Below are positions 23,868-30,605 of a stretch of DNA of 56,632 nt, piece after piece (the stretch's first letter is position 1; each line of letters opens with the position of its first letter). The notes under the pieces were generated by a model. It did not search any database. It was not told the DNA's origin and saw only the letters and a program-made list of their open reading frames with translations. Origin of the DNA: Bacteroidales bacterium (GTDB taxonomy: Bacteria; Bacteroidota; Bacteroidia; Bacteroidales; UBA932); NCBI GenBank assembly GCA_024693285.1, contig JAILLE010000050.1, forward strand, positions 1 through 56,632. The letters run 5' to 3'. The position numbers were made by a program, and so were the translations under genes.

Positions 23868-23922
23868 GCCTAACCTTAGCAAACACATTTGGCGAAGGCC
23901 TTCCAGGTGTTCTTTTGTAAAG

Positions 23923-23965
23923 TTTTGAATATCAAATGCTCTGAGAAGGGAGGGTGACAGGCCCC
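23923..23965 (+). repeat. TTGAATAT/GTGTCAG repeat, copy R2
   Basis: 43-bp unit starting TTTTGAATAT and ending GGGTGACAGGCCCC, related to R1 (18794-18836). The rest of the 270-bp gap 23770-24039 holds the promoter and operator above, and an imperfect hairpin around the palindrome GAAGGCCTTC (23894-23903); nothing else is seen. Confidence 0.7.
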
Positions 23966-24039
23966 CAACAAATAGTCTAGAAATAGTTTCACCAACCTCA
24001 AGTCTTGCTCAAAACACTGAAATACACTATCTTAGCGGT

Positions 24040-24654
24040 ATGAAAAAGTATTTGTTTATCGCTGTCGCCCTGCTGGCGGTCCTGTCTTGCGGGCAGGAGA
24101 ATAAGGATGTGTCCACTGCCGTTTCATTCGACGATGTGCTGGCGACTCGCCGAAGCATCAGGGATTTCGACTCTTCCAAGGAAGTCACTGAGGCTCAGGT
24201 GCGGGAAATTCTCATCGCAGCCCAGGATGCTCCGTCCTGGGCCAATACCCAGAGTGCGAGATATTATGTGGCGATCACCAAGGAGAAGGCCGATGCTGTC
24301 CGAGAGCTTATCGGTGAGAGAAATAAGCAGAACACGAAAGGAGCTCCGGTATTTATCATCTCTGCATTTGTCAGAGGCCAGTCAGGCCATTTCCGCGGGG
24401 TGCAAACAAATGAGATAGGCGATGGTTGGGGCGCTTACGACAACGGCTTGAATAACGCGTACCTTATACTCAAGGCTCGTTCCATGGGATTTGATACCCT
24501 GATCATGGGCATGCGTGATTCGGATGGCCTGAGAGTTCTTTTAGGAATACCTGAAAATGAGACGGTCATGGCGGTCATAGCTCTCGGCCACCGTGCCAGT
24601 GATCCTGTCAAACCCACCCGCAAATCCCTCGACGAAATAGCCAAGTTCTTCTAA
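24040..24654 (+). CDS. Nitroreductase-family lipoprotein
   Basis: 204-aa FMN-dependent nitroreductase-fold protein with an export signal: MKKYLFIAVALLAVLSCGQ carries the lipobox LSC. Mature blocks match the family: LATRRSIRDFDSSKEVT (FMN phosphate-binding RRSIR), AAQDAPSWANTQSARYYV, and LILKARSMGFDTLIMGMRD followed by LGIPENETVMAVIALGH. Length after cleavage (about 187 aa) is normal. Being a lipoprotein places a flavin enzyme outside the cytoplasm, which is unusual although related exported members exist in Bacteroidetes. Substrate unknown. It converges with the transposase gene, 5 bp apart. Confidence 0.88.
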   Translation: MKKYLFIAVALLAVLSCGQENKDVSTAVSFDDVLATRRSIRDFDSSKEVTEAQVREILIAAQDAPSWANTQSARYYVAITKEKADAVRELIGERNKQNTKGAPVFIISAFVRGQSGHFRGVQTNEIGDGWGAYDNGLNNAYLILKARSMGFDTLIMGMRDSDGLRVLLGIPENETVMAVIALGHRASDPVKPTRKSLDEIAKFF

Positions 24655-24659
24655 AAACA

Positions 24660-25538
24660 CTATAGCACCCTGTCCAAAACGTCTTTGCCGACCCCTAGCA
24701 GACGAGACAGTTGCGCTTGTCCCGCACCGAATCGAAAGGCTGCTTTTCTGGCCAAGAGAAGCAGCTCTTTTCTGTTGAGTCCAGAGATTGATTTGACGTG
24801 GAACTCGTTGACACAGATGCCATTAATGCGTTCCGTAAGTTCCGCGTCGGAGAAAGTCACCGTCAGGTGTATCCCGTGACTCTCCTCGACTTCGGCCTCC
24901 AAGGAATATCTCCTTAGAAAATCAAAGTATTCGACACTGTCAGTGAACTTGGCTGCCGCTCTGACGTAGGAGACAAAACTCGTATTCAGTATCCGTCCAT
25001 CAATGTATTCATAGTTGCCGGGAATCTGCAGACGGGTCTCAAACAACCTCCGTTTCTCCCTGCTACCAAGGTCTTTTACCAACCTACCGGCGGGAAGGCT
25101 TGTTTTGAAATACACATCCGCGGAACTCCAAGGATAGGCATCGGGTGAAGCTATTCGGGCTTTATAGGGATTACGATGGATGTAGCATATTTCTCTCTTC
25201 AGTTGAAGGTCTGAAGTGACGGCCACAATGTCCAGATCATCCTTTTTGAAAACTCCATGCCCGATTTTGAGCATCTGTGATAACCGATGCGTCACCCGGT
25301 CGTAATATGCGAGACAATCCTTAAGAGTCCCTGTTAAAAGAATATGTATGTGATTGTCCATCAGGCAATATGCTACAATCTTGACCCCTGAGCCTGGCAG
25401 TAAAAGAGCCAGCGTGTTGACTCCGATAATGAAGTCTTTTTCTGTCCGGAATATCAGATGAGTCTCTTTATGTGACGAAGAAAAATGGTAACAACCACGT
25501 CGACCTTCGAAAGGGTCCTTGAAATCAGAGCGTTTCAT
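24660..25538 (-). mobile_element. REP-associated tyrosine transposase (Y1/HUH, RAYT)
   Basis: 292-aa Y1-family transposase. VAYCLMDNHIHILLTG holds the metal-binding HUH motif (H63-I-H65), and REICYIHRNPYKARI with DAYPWSSADVYF are family hallmarks of the RAYT branch that contains the catalytic Tyr. The C-terminal 90 residues end in a helical region (LARKAAFRFGAGQAQLSRLLGV) that looks like a DNA-binding helix-turn-helix. RAYTs are single-copy enzymes linked to short palindromic REP elements. Consistent with this, an inverted pair of the repeats lies 88-184 bp upstream of its start (25626-25722) and more copies occur nearby. The gene looks intact. Confidence 0.88.
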
Positions 25539-25625
25539 ATTTTAGTTTAGCGTTTTGTTCGGCAAGATACCGAATAATCGTGACAATTCCAAGGGCTAGG
25601 GCAGCCACCGATATTATTCTAAATA

Positions 25626-25722
25626 CTTGAATATTAGTACGTTGCGGGATGACTGGTGTCAGACACCGTGCAATTATAAGAGGCCTGACACCGGCATAAC
25701 GTGAAGTGGCTAATATTCAAAT
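25626..25722. repeat. Inverted pair of TTGAATAT/GTGTCAG repeats (R3/R4)
   Basis: Two 42-bp units face each other. The outer arms are an 11-bp perfect match (TTGAATATTAG 25627-25637 with CTAATATTCAA 25710-25720). The inner arms are 8 bp (GGTGTCAG 25655-25662 with CTGACACC 25685-25692). Such head-to-head REP pairs (REPIN-like) are the usual product of RAYT activity. Together with R5 they fill most of the 362-bp gap 25539-25900. Confidence 0.75.
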
Positions 25723-25749
25723 AGATAAAAACCTCCTGTGTCAGGCCCC
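25721..25749 (+). repeat. Partial repeat copy R5
   Basis: Ends in TGTGTCAGGCCCC as R1-R4 do but lacks the TTGAATAT start; preceded by an A-rich stretch. Probably a truncated unit left beside R4. Confidence 0.5.
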
Positions 25750-25811
25750 TTGTGCCGTCCAGGAATAGTCCTGAAAAAAATCTTGAAAGCGCTCACATTG
25801 TGGGGCGTTTT

Positions 25812-25830
25812 GGTCATAACTGGGTCATTT
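25812..25830. promoter_or_regulatory. Operator-like 19-bp repeat, copy 2
   Basis: Identical 19 bp to 23849-23867 (GGTCAT-N5-GGTCAT plus TTT). It lies 46 bp upstream of the TAATTTTG -7 box of the LRR lipoprotein gene. Confidence 0.45.
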
Positions 25831-25875
25831 TGTGGGCCAGGTGGCGCTGGGGGCGCATATTCGGATAAATATTCC

Positions 25876-25883
25876 TAATTTTG
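25876..25883 (+). promoter_or_regulatory. Candidate -7 element for the LRR lipoprotein
   Basis: TAATTTTG matches TAnnTTTG fully and lies 17 bp before the ATG at 25901, implying a very short leader. No -33 match at 19-nt spacing; the operator-like repeat upstream may compensate through an activator. Confidence 0.4.
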
Positions 25884-25900
25884 TGAGGAATGACCTTAAT

Positions 25901-26866
25901 ATGATTGTTTCGGGTAGGATATTACGCTATTGGAGGCTTTTATCGTTGTTTTTGGCTATCGCATTGCTTGGCTCCGCGGTGGTGGCATGCGTTCGTGACT
26001 TGCCGGATCCGGAACAATTTGTACCCGTGGAGAATGGTGGAGGTGACGAGCCGACTCAACCCCAGCAACCTGAGCAACCCCAGCAACCTGAGCAACCCCA
26101 GCAACCCCAGCAACCAGAACAGCCCGAACAGCCCGAGCAACCACAACAGCCTGAACAGCCCGAACAGCCCGAACAACCGCCCCAGCAAGAAGTGAATATC
26201 CCCGACTCGACCTTCCGGGCCTGGCTGCTATGGAATTATGATTCCGACAAAGATGGCCACCTCGCTGACACTGAGGCCGAAGCAATAACCAAGATCGAGT
26301 TGTCGACAGATAATATCTCGACACTGGAAGGAATCCAAGGCTTTCCGAATCTGAATTATCTCCACGCCCAAGGGACCAGGAAAGACGAGAAGAATTATGG
26401 CAAACTTACTCAAGTCGATTTGACAGGCAACCCGAAACTCCGGCATATTCACCTGATCCATAACCATATTTCGAAGCTGGTTTTGGGTGATCAACCCGAT
26501 TTGGACTATTTGGGCTTGGACTACAATGATCTAACTGAGATTGATGTCAAGTCATTCGCTAAACTGACCCTGCTCCAGGTTTCTTATAACAAGCTTAAAA
26601 CAATCGATGTCAGCGGCCTTAACGAGCTTGATGAGTTCCACTGTGCTGACAATCCTATCGAGACCATAACCCTTTCCAACCCCAAACTCGTGTCTTTCCG
26701 CTGCGCTGGAACGTTGATCAAAGAACTGGATTTGTCAAAGTGTCCGAAGCTGAACTATCTTGATTGTGCGGATTGCCCAAATTTGACTATAATCAAGCTT
26801 GCTAAAGGACAGGTGATCGGGAATATTACCAAGGACGATAAAACGAAATTTGAATACTATGAATGA
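25901..26866 (+). CDS. Leucine-rich-repeat lipoprotein with Pro/Glu/Gln stalk
   Basis: 321-aa surface or periplasmic lipoprotein. The signal peptide ends LLGSAVVAC with the lipid-bearing Cys at 30. Residues about 52-96 are repeats of PEQ/PQQ, a flexible stalk. Then PDSTFRAWLLWNYDSDKDGHL contains an EF-hand-like DxDxDG loop, followed by about eight Bacteroidetes-type LRR units (LTQVDLTGNPKLRHIHLIHN, LTEIDVKSF, LKTIDVSGLNELDEF, IKELDLSKCPKLNYLDC). A GTG start at 25832 is open but would bury the signal peptide; the ATG at 25901 fits. The stop overlaps the next gene by 8 bp, so the two are coupled. Probably an adhesion or protein-binding role. Confidence 0.85.
   Translation: MIVSGRILRYWRLLSLFLAIALLGSAVVACVRDLPDPEQFVPVENGGGDEPTQPQQPEQPQQPEQPQQPQQPEQPEQPEQPQQPEQPEQPEQPPQQEVNIPDSTFRAWLLWNYDSDKDGHLADTEAEAITKIELSTDNISTLEGIQGFPNLNYLHAQGTRKDEKNYGKLTQVDLTGNPKLRHIHLIHNHISKLVLGDQPDLDYLGLDYNDLTEIDVKSFAKLTLLQVSYNKLKTIDVSGLNELDEFHCADNPIETITLSNPKLVSFRCAGTLIKELDLSKCPKLNYLDCADCPNLTIIKLAKGQVIGNITKDDKTKFEYYE
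26058..26188 (+). repeat. In-frame tandem repeat encoding the PEQ stalk
   Basis: About 14 imperfect 9-bp units (variants of CCY-SAR-CAR) within the lipoprotein gene. The repeat number is likely to vary between strains by slippage, changing stalk length by three residues per unit without shifting frame. Confidence 0.8.
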
Positions 26867-27416
26867 GAACACTCCGGAAATTGATTTCCTTCTGAAAGCT
26901 GTCGCCGAGAAGTTCGGAGGCTCCGTCTCTTCAACCAAGGATTTCGAGTCGCTATCTTCGAAGATTGAGGAGGAGACTGGCCAAATTGTCTCGACTTCTA
27001 CTCTCAAGAGACTTTATGGATATATGTCCTTGAAACCACAACCCCGAGTTACGACTCTTGATATTTTATCGAAGTTCATCGGCAGGTCTGGTTTCAGGGA
27101 GCTCTGTGTTGAGCTCCAAGACAGTTCGGCATTCCTGAGCGTTGAGACGGTGGCTAGTGAGTCTTTGGAACCGGGCCAAGAATTGGCTATCAGCTGGTTA
27201 CCAGATAGGGAGGTTCGTTTGAGGCATATTATGGGACAGGATTTTGAGGTCCTTGATTCAGGGTCATCAAAGCTTCGTCCCGGAGATAAGTTCTCGGTCA
27301 AGGAGTTTATGAAAGGGCAACCCTTGTATATTTCCGGAATAATCCGGGATGGCGATATCCTTCCAGAATATGTCGCCGGACGCACGGCGGGAATAACGGA
27401 TATAAAAGTCTATTGA
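26859..27416 (+). CDS. HTH-like protein of a Bacteroidetes regulatory family
   Basis: 185-aa protein. Residues about 8-85 contain FLLKAVAEKFGGSVSSTKDF, VSTSTLKRLYGYMSLKPQPR and TTLDILSKFIGRSGFREL, a pattern common in Bacteroidetes proteins where a helix-turn-helix-like TLKRLYGY segment precedes TLDxLSxFxG. The C-terminal 90 residues are beta-rich (PGQELAISWLPDREVRLRHI, RPGDKFSVKEF). The ATG at 26859 overlaps the LRR gene by 8 bp; a TTG at 26850 is less likely. It may sense a signal through its C-terminal domain. It converges with the kinase gene, overlapping 7 bp at the stops. DNA binding is inferred, not shown. Confidence 0.65.
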   Translation: MNENTPEIDFLLKAVAEKFGGSVSSTKDFESLSSKIEEETGQIVSTSTLKRLYGYMSLKPQPRVTTLDILSKFIGRSGFRELCVELQDSSAFLSVETVASESLEPGQELAISWLPDREVRLRHIMGQDFEVLDSGSSKLRPGDKFSVKEFMKGQPLYISGIIRDGDILPEYVAGRTAGITDIKVY

Positions 27417-28384
27417 GAACCTGCGTCGTCAATCATTTCCGTAGCTTGGCGGAACAACTCGTCGATGGCGTTAGCGTCGACGAAGTCAAGTGTGTCGACT
27501 ACTTCGACATCCGCCTTTGGGGGGTGGTGAGTGGAGTTGAACCATCGGCTCCATGGTCTTATCCACAAGAATGCTATTGCTGCCGACACGGCCAACAGGG
27601 TTATAAGGTATGGCCAGCCCTGATGTTGTTGAACGAGGGCGGCCTTGACCTCGGAGACATCTTGGAACCTTTCGGCCGGATTCTCCCGCAAGCATCGACT
27701 GATGATCCGCTTTTCATCAGGAAGCAGCAAGGAGATTACCTTTCCAAGCGACCAGATGTCCGTCCGGTTGTCGATGACGCCTCCGGCAAGGAGCTCTGGA
27801 GCAGCGAAACTGGCGGTTCCGGCAGGACCTTTGAGAATCGACCAGGAACTTGCGTCCGAGAGGCCGAAGTCGATGAGTTTGAGATAGTTCCCGTTGTGGG
27901 TTATGAGTATGTTCGAGGGCTTGAGATCCCGGTGGACGATTTGTTTGGAATGGAGATAGCTCAGAGCGTCACAGAGCTGGAGAGCGATCTTTTTGGCCGT
28001 GGCCCGAGCCGGCCGTCCACCGGAAAGAAATTCTGTCAAAGTCACCCCATCTACCCATTCCATCTCGATACAGTTGCCGAGTCCGGGAATATTCCTGAAA
28101 TCATATATTTCCCTGATGGCTGTGTGAGAGAGACTGTAGCCGATCTCGTATTCTTTCCTGAGGAGGGATTCGTATCGAGCCTGTCCTCTGAAGGAAGGCT
28201 TCAAGGATTTGAGGGCTCGGAACCGTCCGTTTTTGTCTATGAGCCAGATTTCGCTCCAGCCTGCCTCGGAGGAGTGAATCGGATTCTTCGCTTCGTCCTT
28301 CGACAAGCTCAGGACGTCGCTCAGATTGACATCCTTGGATGCTTGGTCGTTTTCGGAGGTGAAAAATGTGGAATCGTCTGGCAT
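27410..28384 (-). CDS. Membrane-anchored Ser/Thr protein kinase with repeat-derived insert
   Basis: 324-aa Hanks-type kinase. Lys59 in FRALKSLKP is the ATP lysine; HRDLKPSNIL (catalytic D153), IDFGLSD (D172) and AAPELL are intact, and RTDIWSLGKV is present. A membrane helix at about 258-275 is followed by a 49-residue extracytoplasmic tail with no sensor domain. The glycine-rich loop is poor (HSSEAGWSEIW). Residues about 18-35 (LSDVLSLSKDEAKNP) are encoded by a dispersed 52-bp repeat (28282-28334) also found inside the divergent gene, so this segment is an insertion just before the kinase domain. The kinase core looks active. Confidence 0.88.
   Translation of the reverse strand: MPDDSTFFTSENDQASKDVNLSDVLSLSKDEAKNPIHSSEAGWSEIWLIDKNGRFRALKSLKPSFRGQARYESLLRKEYEIGYSLSHTAIREIYDFRNIPGLGNCIEMEWVDGVTLTEFLSGGRPARATAKKIALQLCDALSYLHSKQIVHRDLKPSNILITHNGNYLKLIDFGLSDASSWSILKGPAGTASFAAPELLAGGVIDNRTDIWSLGKVISLLLPDEKRIISRCLRENPAERFQDVSEVKAALVQQHQGWPYLITLLAVSAAIAFLWIRPWSRWFNSTHHPPKADVEVVDTLDFVDANAIDELFRQATEMIDDAGSQ
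28282..28334. repeat. TTCGACAAGCTCAGGAC-type dispersed repeat, copy B1 (inside kinase gene)
   Basis: About 52 bp running from GATTCTTCGCTTCG through TTCGACAAGCTCAGGAC to CTCAGATTGACATC. It matches copy B2 at 28887-28938 at 48 of 52 positions. The palindromic core resembles a short repeat common in many unrelated bacterial genomes. Confidence 0.85.
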
Positions 28385-28404
28385 GACACCAAAGGTAATA
28401 AAAA

Positions 28405-29526
28405 ATGATGAGAAACGGTTTCAGATACATTTCCCTGGTGTGTTTGTGCCTGTTTGCGGTCCGAACCGCATCACTGGCGCAAACCAATTGGAATTCTGTA
28501 CTCGACCGTTATGAAAGCATCACTGCCCAGTGTAAAGCGTTGAGGGACAAGGCTGCGGCTGGGGAACCAGTGTCCCAGAAATCAGTGACTACATTGTTCG
28601 GGGAGTTGGGACGTTTGAGGAATATGCTTCAGCAGTCTTCCGGCAAGATGTCGAAGGCTCAGAGGGATCGGTTCGAGCGGATCCGGCGTTCTTATGATGG
28701 TTCGGTTCCGGCTGGTGAGCCTGCCGAACCACCGGCCCTTCGACAAGCTCAGGGACCGGGGAATCCGGCAGGTGAGCCCAGACGGTCGGTTGGTGAGCCT
28801 GTCGAACCACCGGCTACAACTGACGGACCGGTCTTACATCTGGCTCGCGTCAAACTTGAGCCGCTGCCAGCTGTGGATGGAGGAAAGATTCTTCGCTTCG
28901 TCCTTCGACAAGTTCAGGACGGCGCTCAGAATGACAACCGTTCCTCCCTGCGAACTGACAATCTTGTCATCCTGAGTGAAGCCAAAGGCGAAACGAAGGA
29001 TCTATCAAAAAGAGCCAAAGGCGAAACGAAGGATCTGTCAGTTAAAAAAATCAATATCCTCCCCACACTATCTTTTGGAGATACCCGCCGAGGAGGATTA
29101 TTCCTGGCAATGACTCGGGGCCAATGGGGCGGTTATATTTCACTCAGAACCAATTTAAAATCACAGCTTTACGCTTTCGATATCCTTTCCGACGGGACGA
29201 CAGGCGGAGAAGAACGTTTCGAGGCTAAAGGCGGCCAGCGGATTGGAGAATATTCAGCGGCCGCAGGAGTTATCTGTACTGTAACGCCTTGGATGGAACT
29301 TTACGCCGGAGCCGGTTACGGCAGTTCGACCCTTTGTTGGAACGACATTCATGGGGCGTGGGCCAAAGTTCGGGATTATTCGGCGGCAGGTCTGTTGCTG
29401 GATGGCGGGGCGGTCTTCCACCTCGGGAAGATCAGCCTTCTGGGAGGCGTCTCTTATCTCACCGCCCGCCCGGAAGCCGGGCCCTTCAAGCCAGTTTTTT
29501 CTATTGGTGCGGGTATAGGCTTCTGA
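28405..29526 (+). CDS. Secreted protein with repeat-derived linker and beta-barrel-like C-terminus
   Basis: 373-aa exported protein: signal peptide ends LFAVRTASLAQ. Residues about 30-95 are helical. Residues about 98-212 are almost wholly encoded by short dispersed repeats (four separate elements), giving odd runs such as ALRQAQGP, GEPVEPPA, LRFVLRQVQDGAQNDN and twice AKGETKDLS. Residues about 215-373 form a beta-rich domain (GGYISLRTNLKSQLYAF, SAAAGVICTVTPWMELYAGAG, VFSIGAGIGF) resembling an outer-membrane barrel. Either Met of the opening pair may be the start. It is divergent from the kinase gene with only 20 bp between starts. Function unknown. Confidence 0.75.
   Translation: MMRNGFRYISLVCLCLFAVRTASLAQTNWNSVLDRYESITAQCKALRDKAAAGEPVSQKSVTTLFGELGRLRNMLQQSSGKMSKAQRDRFERIRRSYDGSVPAGEPAEPPALRQAQGPGNPAGEPRRSVGEPVEPPATTDGPVLHLARVKLEPLPAVDGGKILRFVLRQVQDGAQNDNRSSLRTDNLVILSEAKGETKDLSKRAKGETKDLSVKKINILPTLSFGDTRRGGLFLAMTRGQWGGYISLRTNLKSQLYAFDILSDGTTGGEERFEAKGGQRIGEYSAAAGVICTVTPWMELYAGAGYGSSTLCWNDIHGAWAKVRDYSAAGLLLDGGAVFHLGKISLLGGVSYLTARPEAGPFKPVFSIGAGIGF
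28700..28763. repeat. Dispersed repeat, copy B3 (GAGCCTGCCGAACC / TTCGACAAGCTCAGGG)
   Basis: Combined unit: GGTGAGCCTGCCGAACCACCGG followed by CCCTTCGACAAGCTCAGGGACCGG. The second half is an imperfect palindrome. It is translated in frame (residues about 99-119 of the secreted protein). Confidence 0.75.
28788..28812. repeat. Dispersed repeat, copy B4
   Basis: TTGGTGAGCCTGTCGAACC-type unit, near-identical to the first half of B3 (CTGTCG for CTGCCG); encodes GEPVEPPA in the secreted protein. Confidence 0.7.
28887..28938. repeat. Dispersed repeat, copy B2
   Basis: 52-bp near-copy of B1 in the same orientation on the + strand (GATTCTTCGCTTCG ... CTCAGAATGACAAC). Translated here as ILRFVLRQVQDGAQND, and in the opposite sense in the kinase. 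Confidence 0.85.
28968..29040. repeat. CATCCTGAGTGAAGC / ACGAAGGATCT repeat with internal duplication
   Basis: CATCCTGAGTGAAGCCAAAG leads into GGCGAAACGAAGGATCT; the block AGCCAAAGGCGAAACGAAGG plus ATCT is duplicated in tandem (about 28979-29005 and 29013-29039). The flanks CATCCTGAG/GGATCT belong to another widespread short repeat type. It is translated as SEAKGETKDLSKRAKGETKD. Confidence 0.8.
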
Positions 29527-29551
29527 AAGGAAACATTATCGCTAAAAATCG

Positions 29552-29559
29552 TATATTTG
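29552..29559 (+). promoter_or_regulatory. Candidate -7 element for pfkA
   Basis: TATATTTG, perfect TAnnTTTG, 53 bp before the pfkA ATG; no clear -33 box. Confidence 0.45.
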
Positions 29560-29612
29560 TAATTCGGCTGGAATAGGTCGGATAGTATCGGATATTATTA
29601 AACACCAACTAT

Positions 29613-30599
29613 ATGCACGAGATCAAGAAAGTGGCTGTTCTTACTTCCGGAGGGGACGCTCCGGGAATGAACGCCTGCATCAGGGCCGTCACCAGGGCGG
29701 CTATATTCAATAACATGAGGGTCATCGGAGTCTACCGTGGCTATGAGGGGCTTATCAACGAGGAGTTCAAGGAGTTCACCTCCTCCTCGGTGTCAAACAC
29801 GATCCAACGAGGTGGCACAATTCTCAAGACCGCCCGCAGCAAGGCTTTCCTGGAGCCGGAAGGCAGGAAAAGAGCCTATGAGAATATGGTCAAGAACGAG
29901 ATCGACGCGTTGATCGTGATTGGCGGAAACGGCTCACTTACAGGAGCTCAGCAGTTTGCCAGGGAATATGATATCCCGATTATCGGCCTGCCCGGAACCA
30001 TCGACAACGATCTTTATGGTACGGACCACACCATCGGCTACGACACCGCCCTGAATACCATCGTTGAGTGTGTGGACAAGATCCGCGACACCGCCAATTC
30101 CCACGACAGGATATTCTTTGTCGAGGTGATGGGGCGTGACGCCGGCTTCCTGGCTCAGAACAGCGCCATCGCTTCCGGTGCCGAGGCCGCGATCATTCCC
30201 GAGGACAAGGCCGATGTCGACCAGCTTGCCGAGTTCATCGGAAGGGGGATGCGCAAGAGCAAAAACAGCTCTATCGTGATTGTCTCCGAGTCCAAGAAAG
30301 ACGGCCACGGCGGGGCGATGTATTACGCCGACCGTGTACGTAATGAATATCCCCAATTCAATGTCCAGGTCACTATTCTTGGCCACTTGCAGAGGGGAGG
30401 AACTCCGAGCGCTTACGACCGGATCCTGGCCTCTCGTCTGGGTTACGCCTCGATCGAGGCCTTGATGGAAGGCCAGCGCAACATCATGGTCGGAATCTCG
30501 AACGACGAGATCGTATATGTCCCAATCCAGAGGGCTGTCAAAATGGACAAGCCCATCAATAAGGAATTGATTGACGTATTGGCTGTCCTGTCATTATAA
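29613..30599 (+). CDS. pfkA: 6-phosphofructokinase (ATP-type)
   Basis: Key glycolytic enzyme phosphorylating fructose-6-phosphate. The 328-aa product has the bacterial PfkA blocks: [16 protein letters not shown] (ATP-binding GGDAPG), [55 protein letters not shown] with the catalytic Asp in TIDND, and [13 protein letters not shown] and [15 protein letters not shown] for substrate and effector binding. Gly (not Lys) in the GGNGS position is the usual mark of ATP- rather than pyrophosphate-dependent enzymes. The length (about 320-330 aa) is standard. Two exported-protein genes follow with gaps of 6 and 12 bp. Confidence 0.97.
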   Translation: MHEIKKVAVLTSGGDAPGMNACIRAVTRAAIFNNMRVIGVYRGYEGLINEEFKEFTSSSVSNTIQRGGTILKTARSKAFLEPEGRKRAYENMVKNEIDALIVIGGNGSLTGAQQFAREYDIPIIGLPGTIDNDLYGTDHTIGYDTALNTIVECVDKIRDTANSHDRIFFVEVMGRDAGFLAQNSAIASGAEAAIIPEDKADVDQLAEFIGRGMRKSKNSSIVIVSESKKDGHGGAMYYADRVRNEYPQFNVQVTILGHLQRGGTPSAYDRILASRLGYASIEALMEGQRNIMVGISNDEIVYVPIQRAVKMDKPINKELIDVLAVLSL

Positions 30600-30605
30600 A
30601 GGCCA

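Noticed and set aside
26058..26188. Possible CRISPR-like array
   Set aside because: The units are 9 bp, contiguous and in frame, encoding PEQ; no spacers or cas genes.
27413..28408. 331-codon plus-strand frame over the kinase gene
   Set aside because: The opposite strand has intact kinase motifs (HRD, DFG, APE); the plus frame has no motifs.
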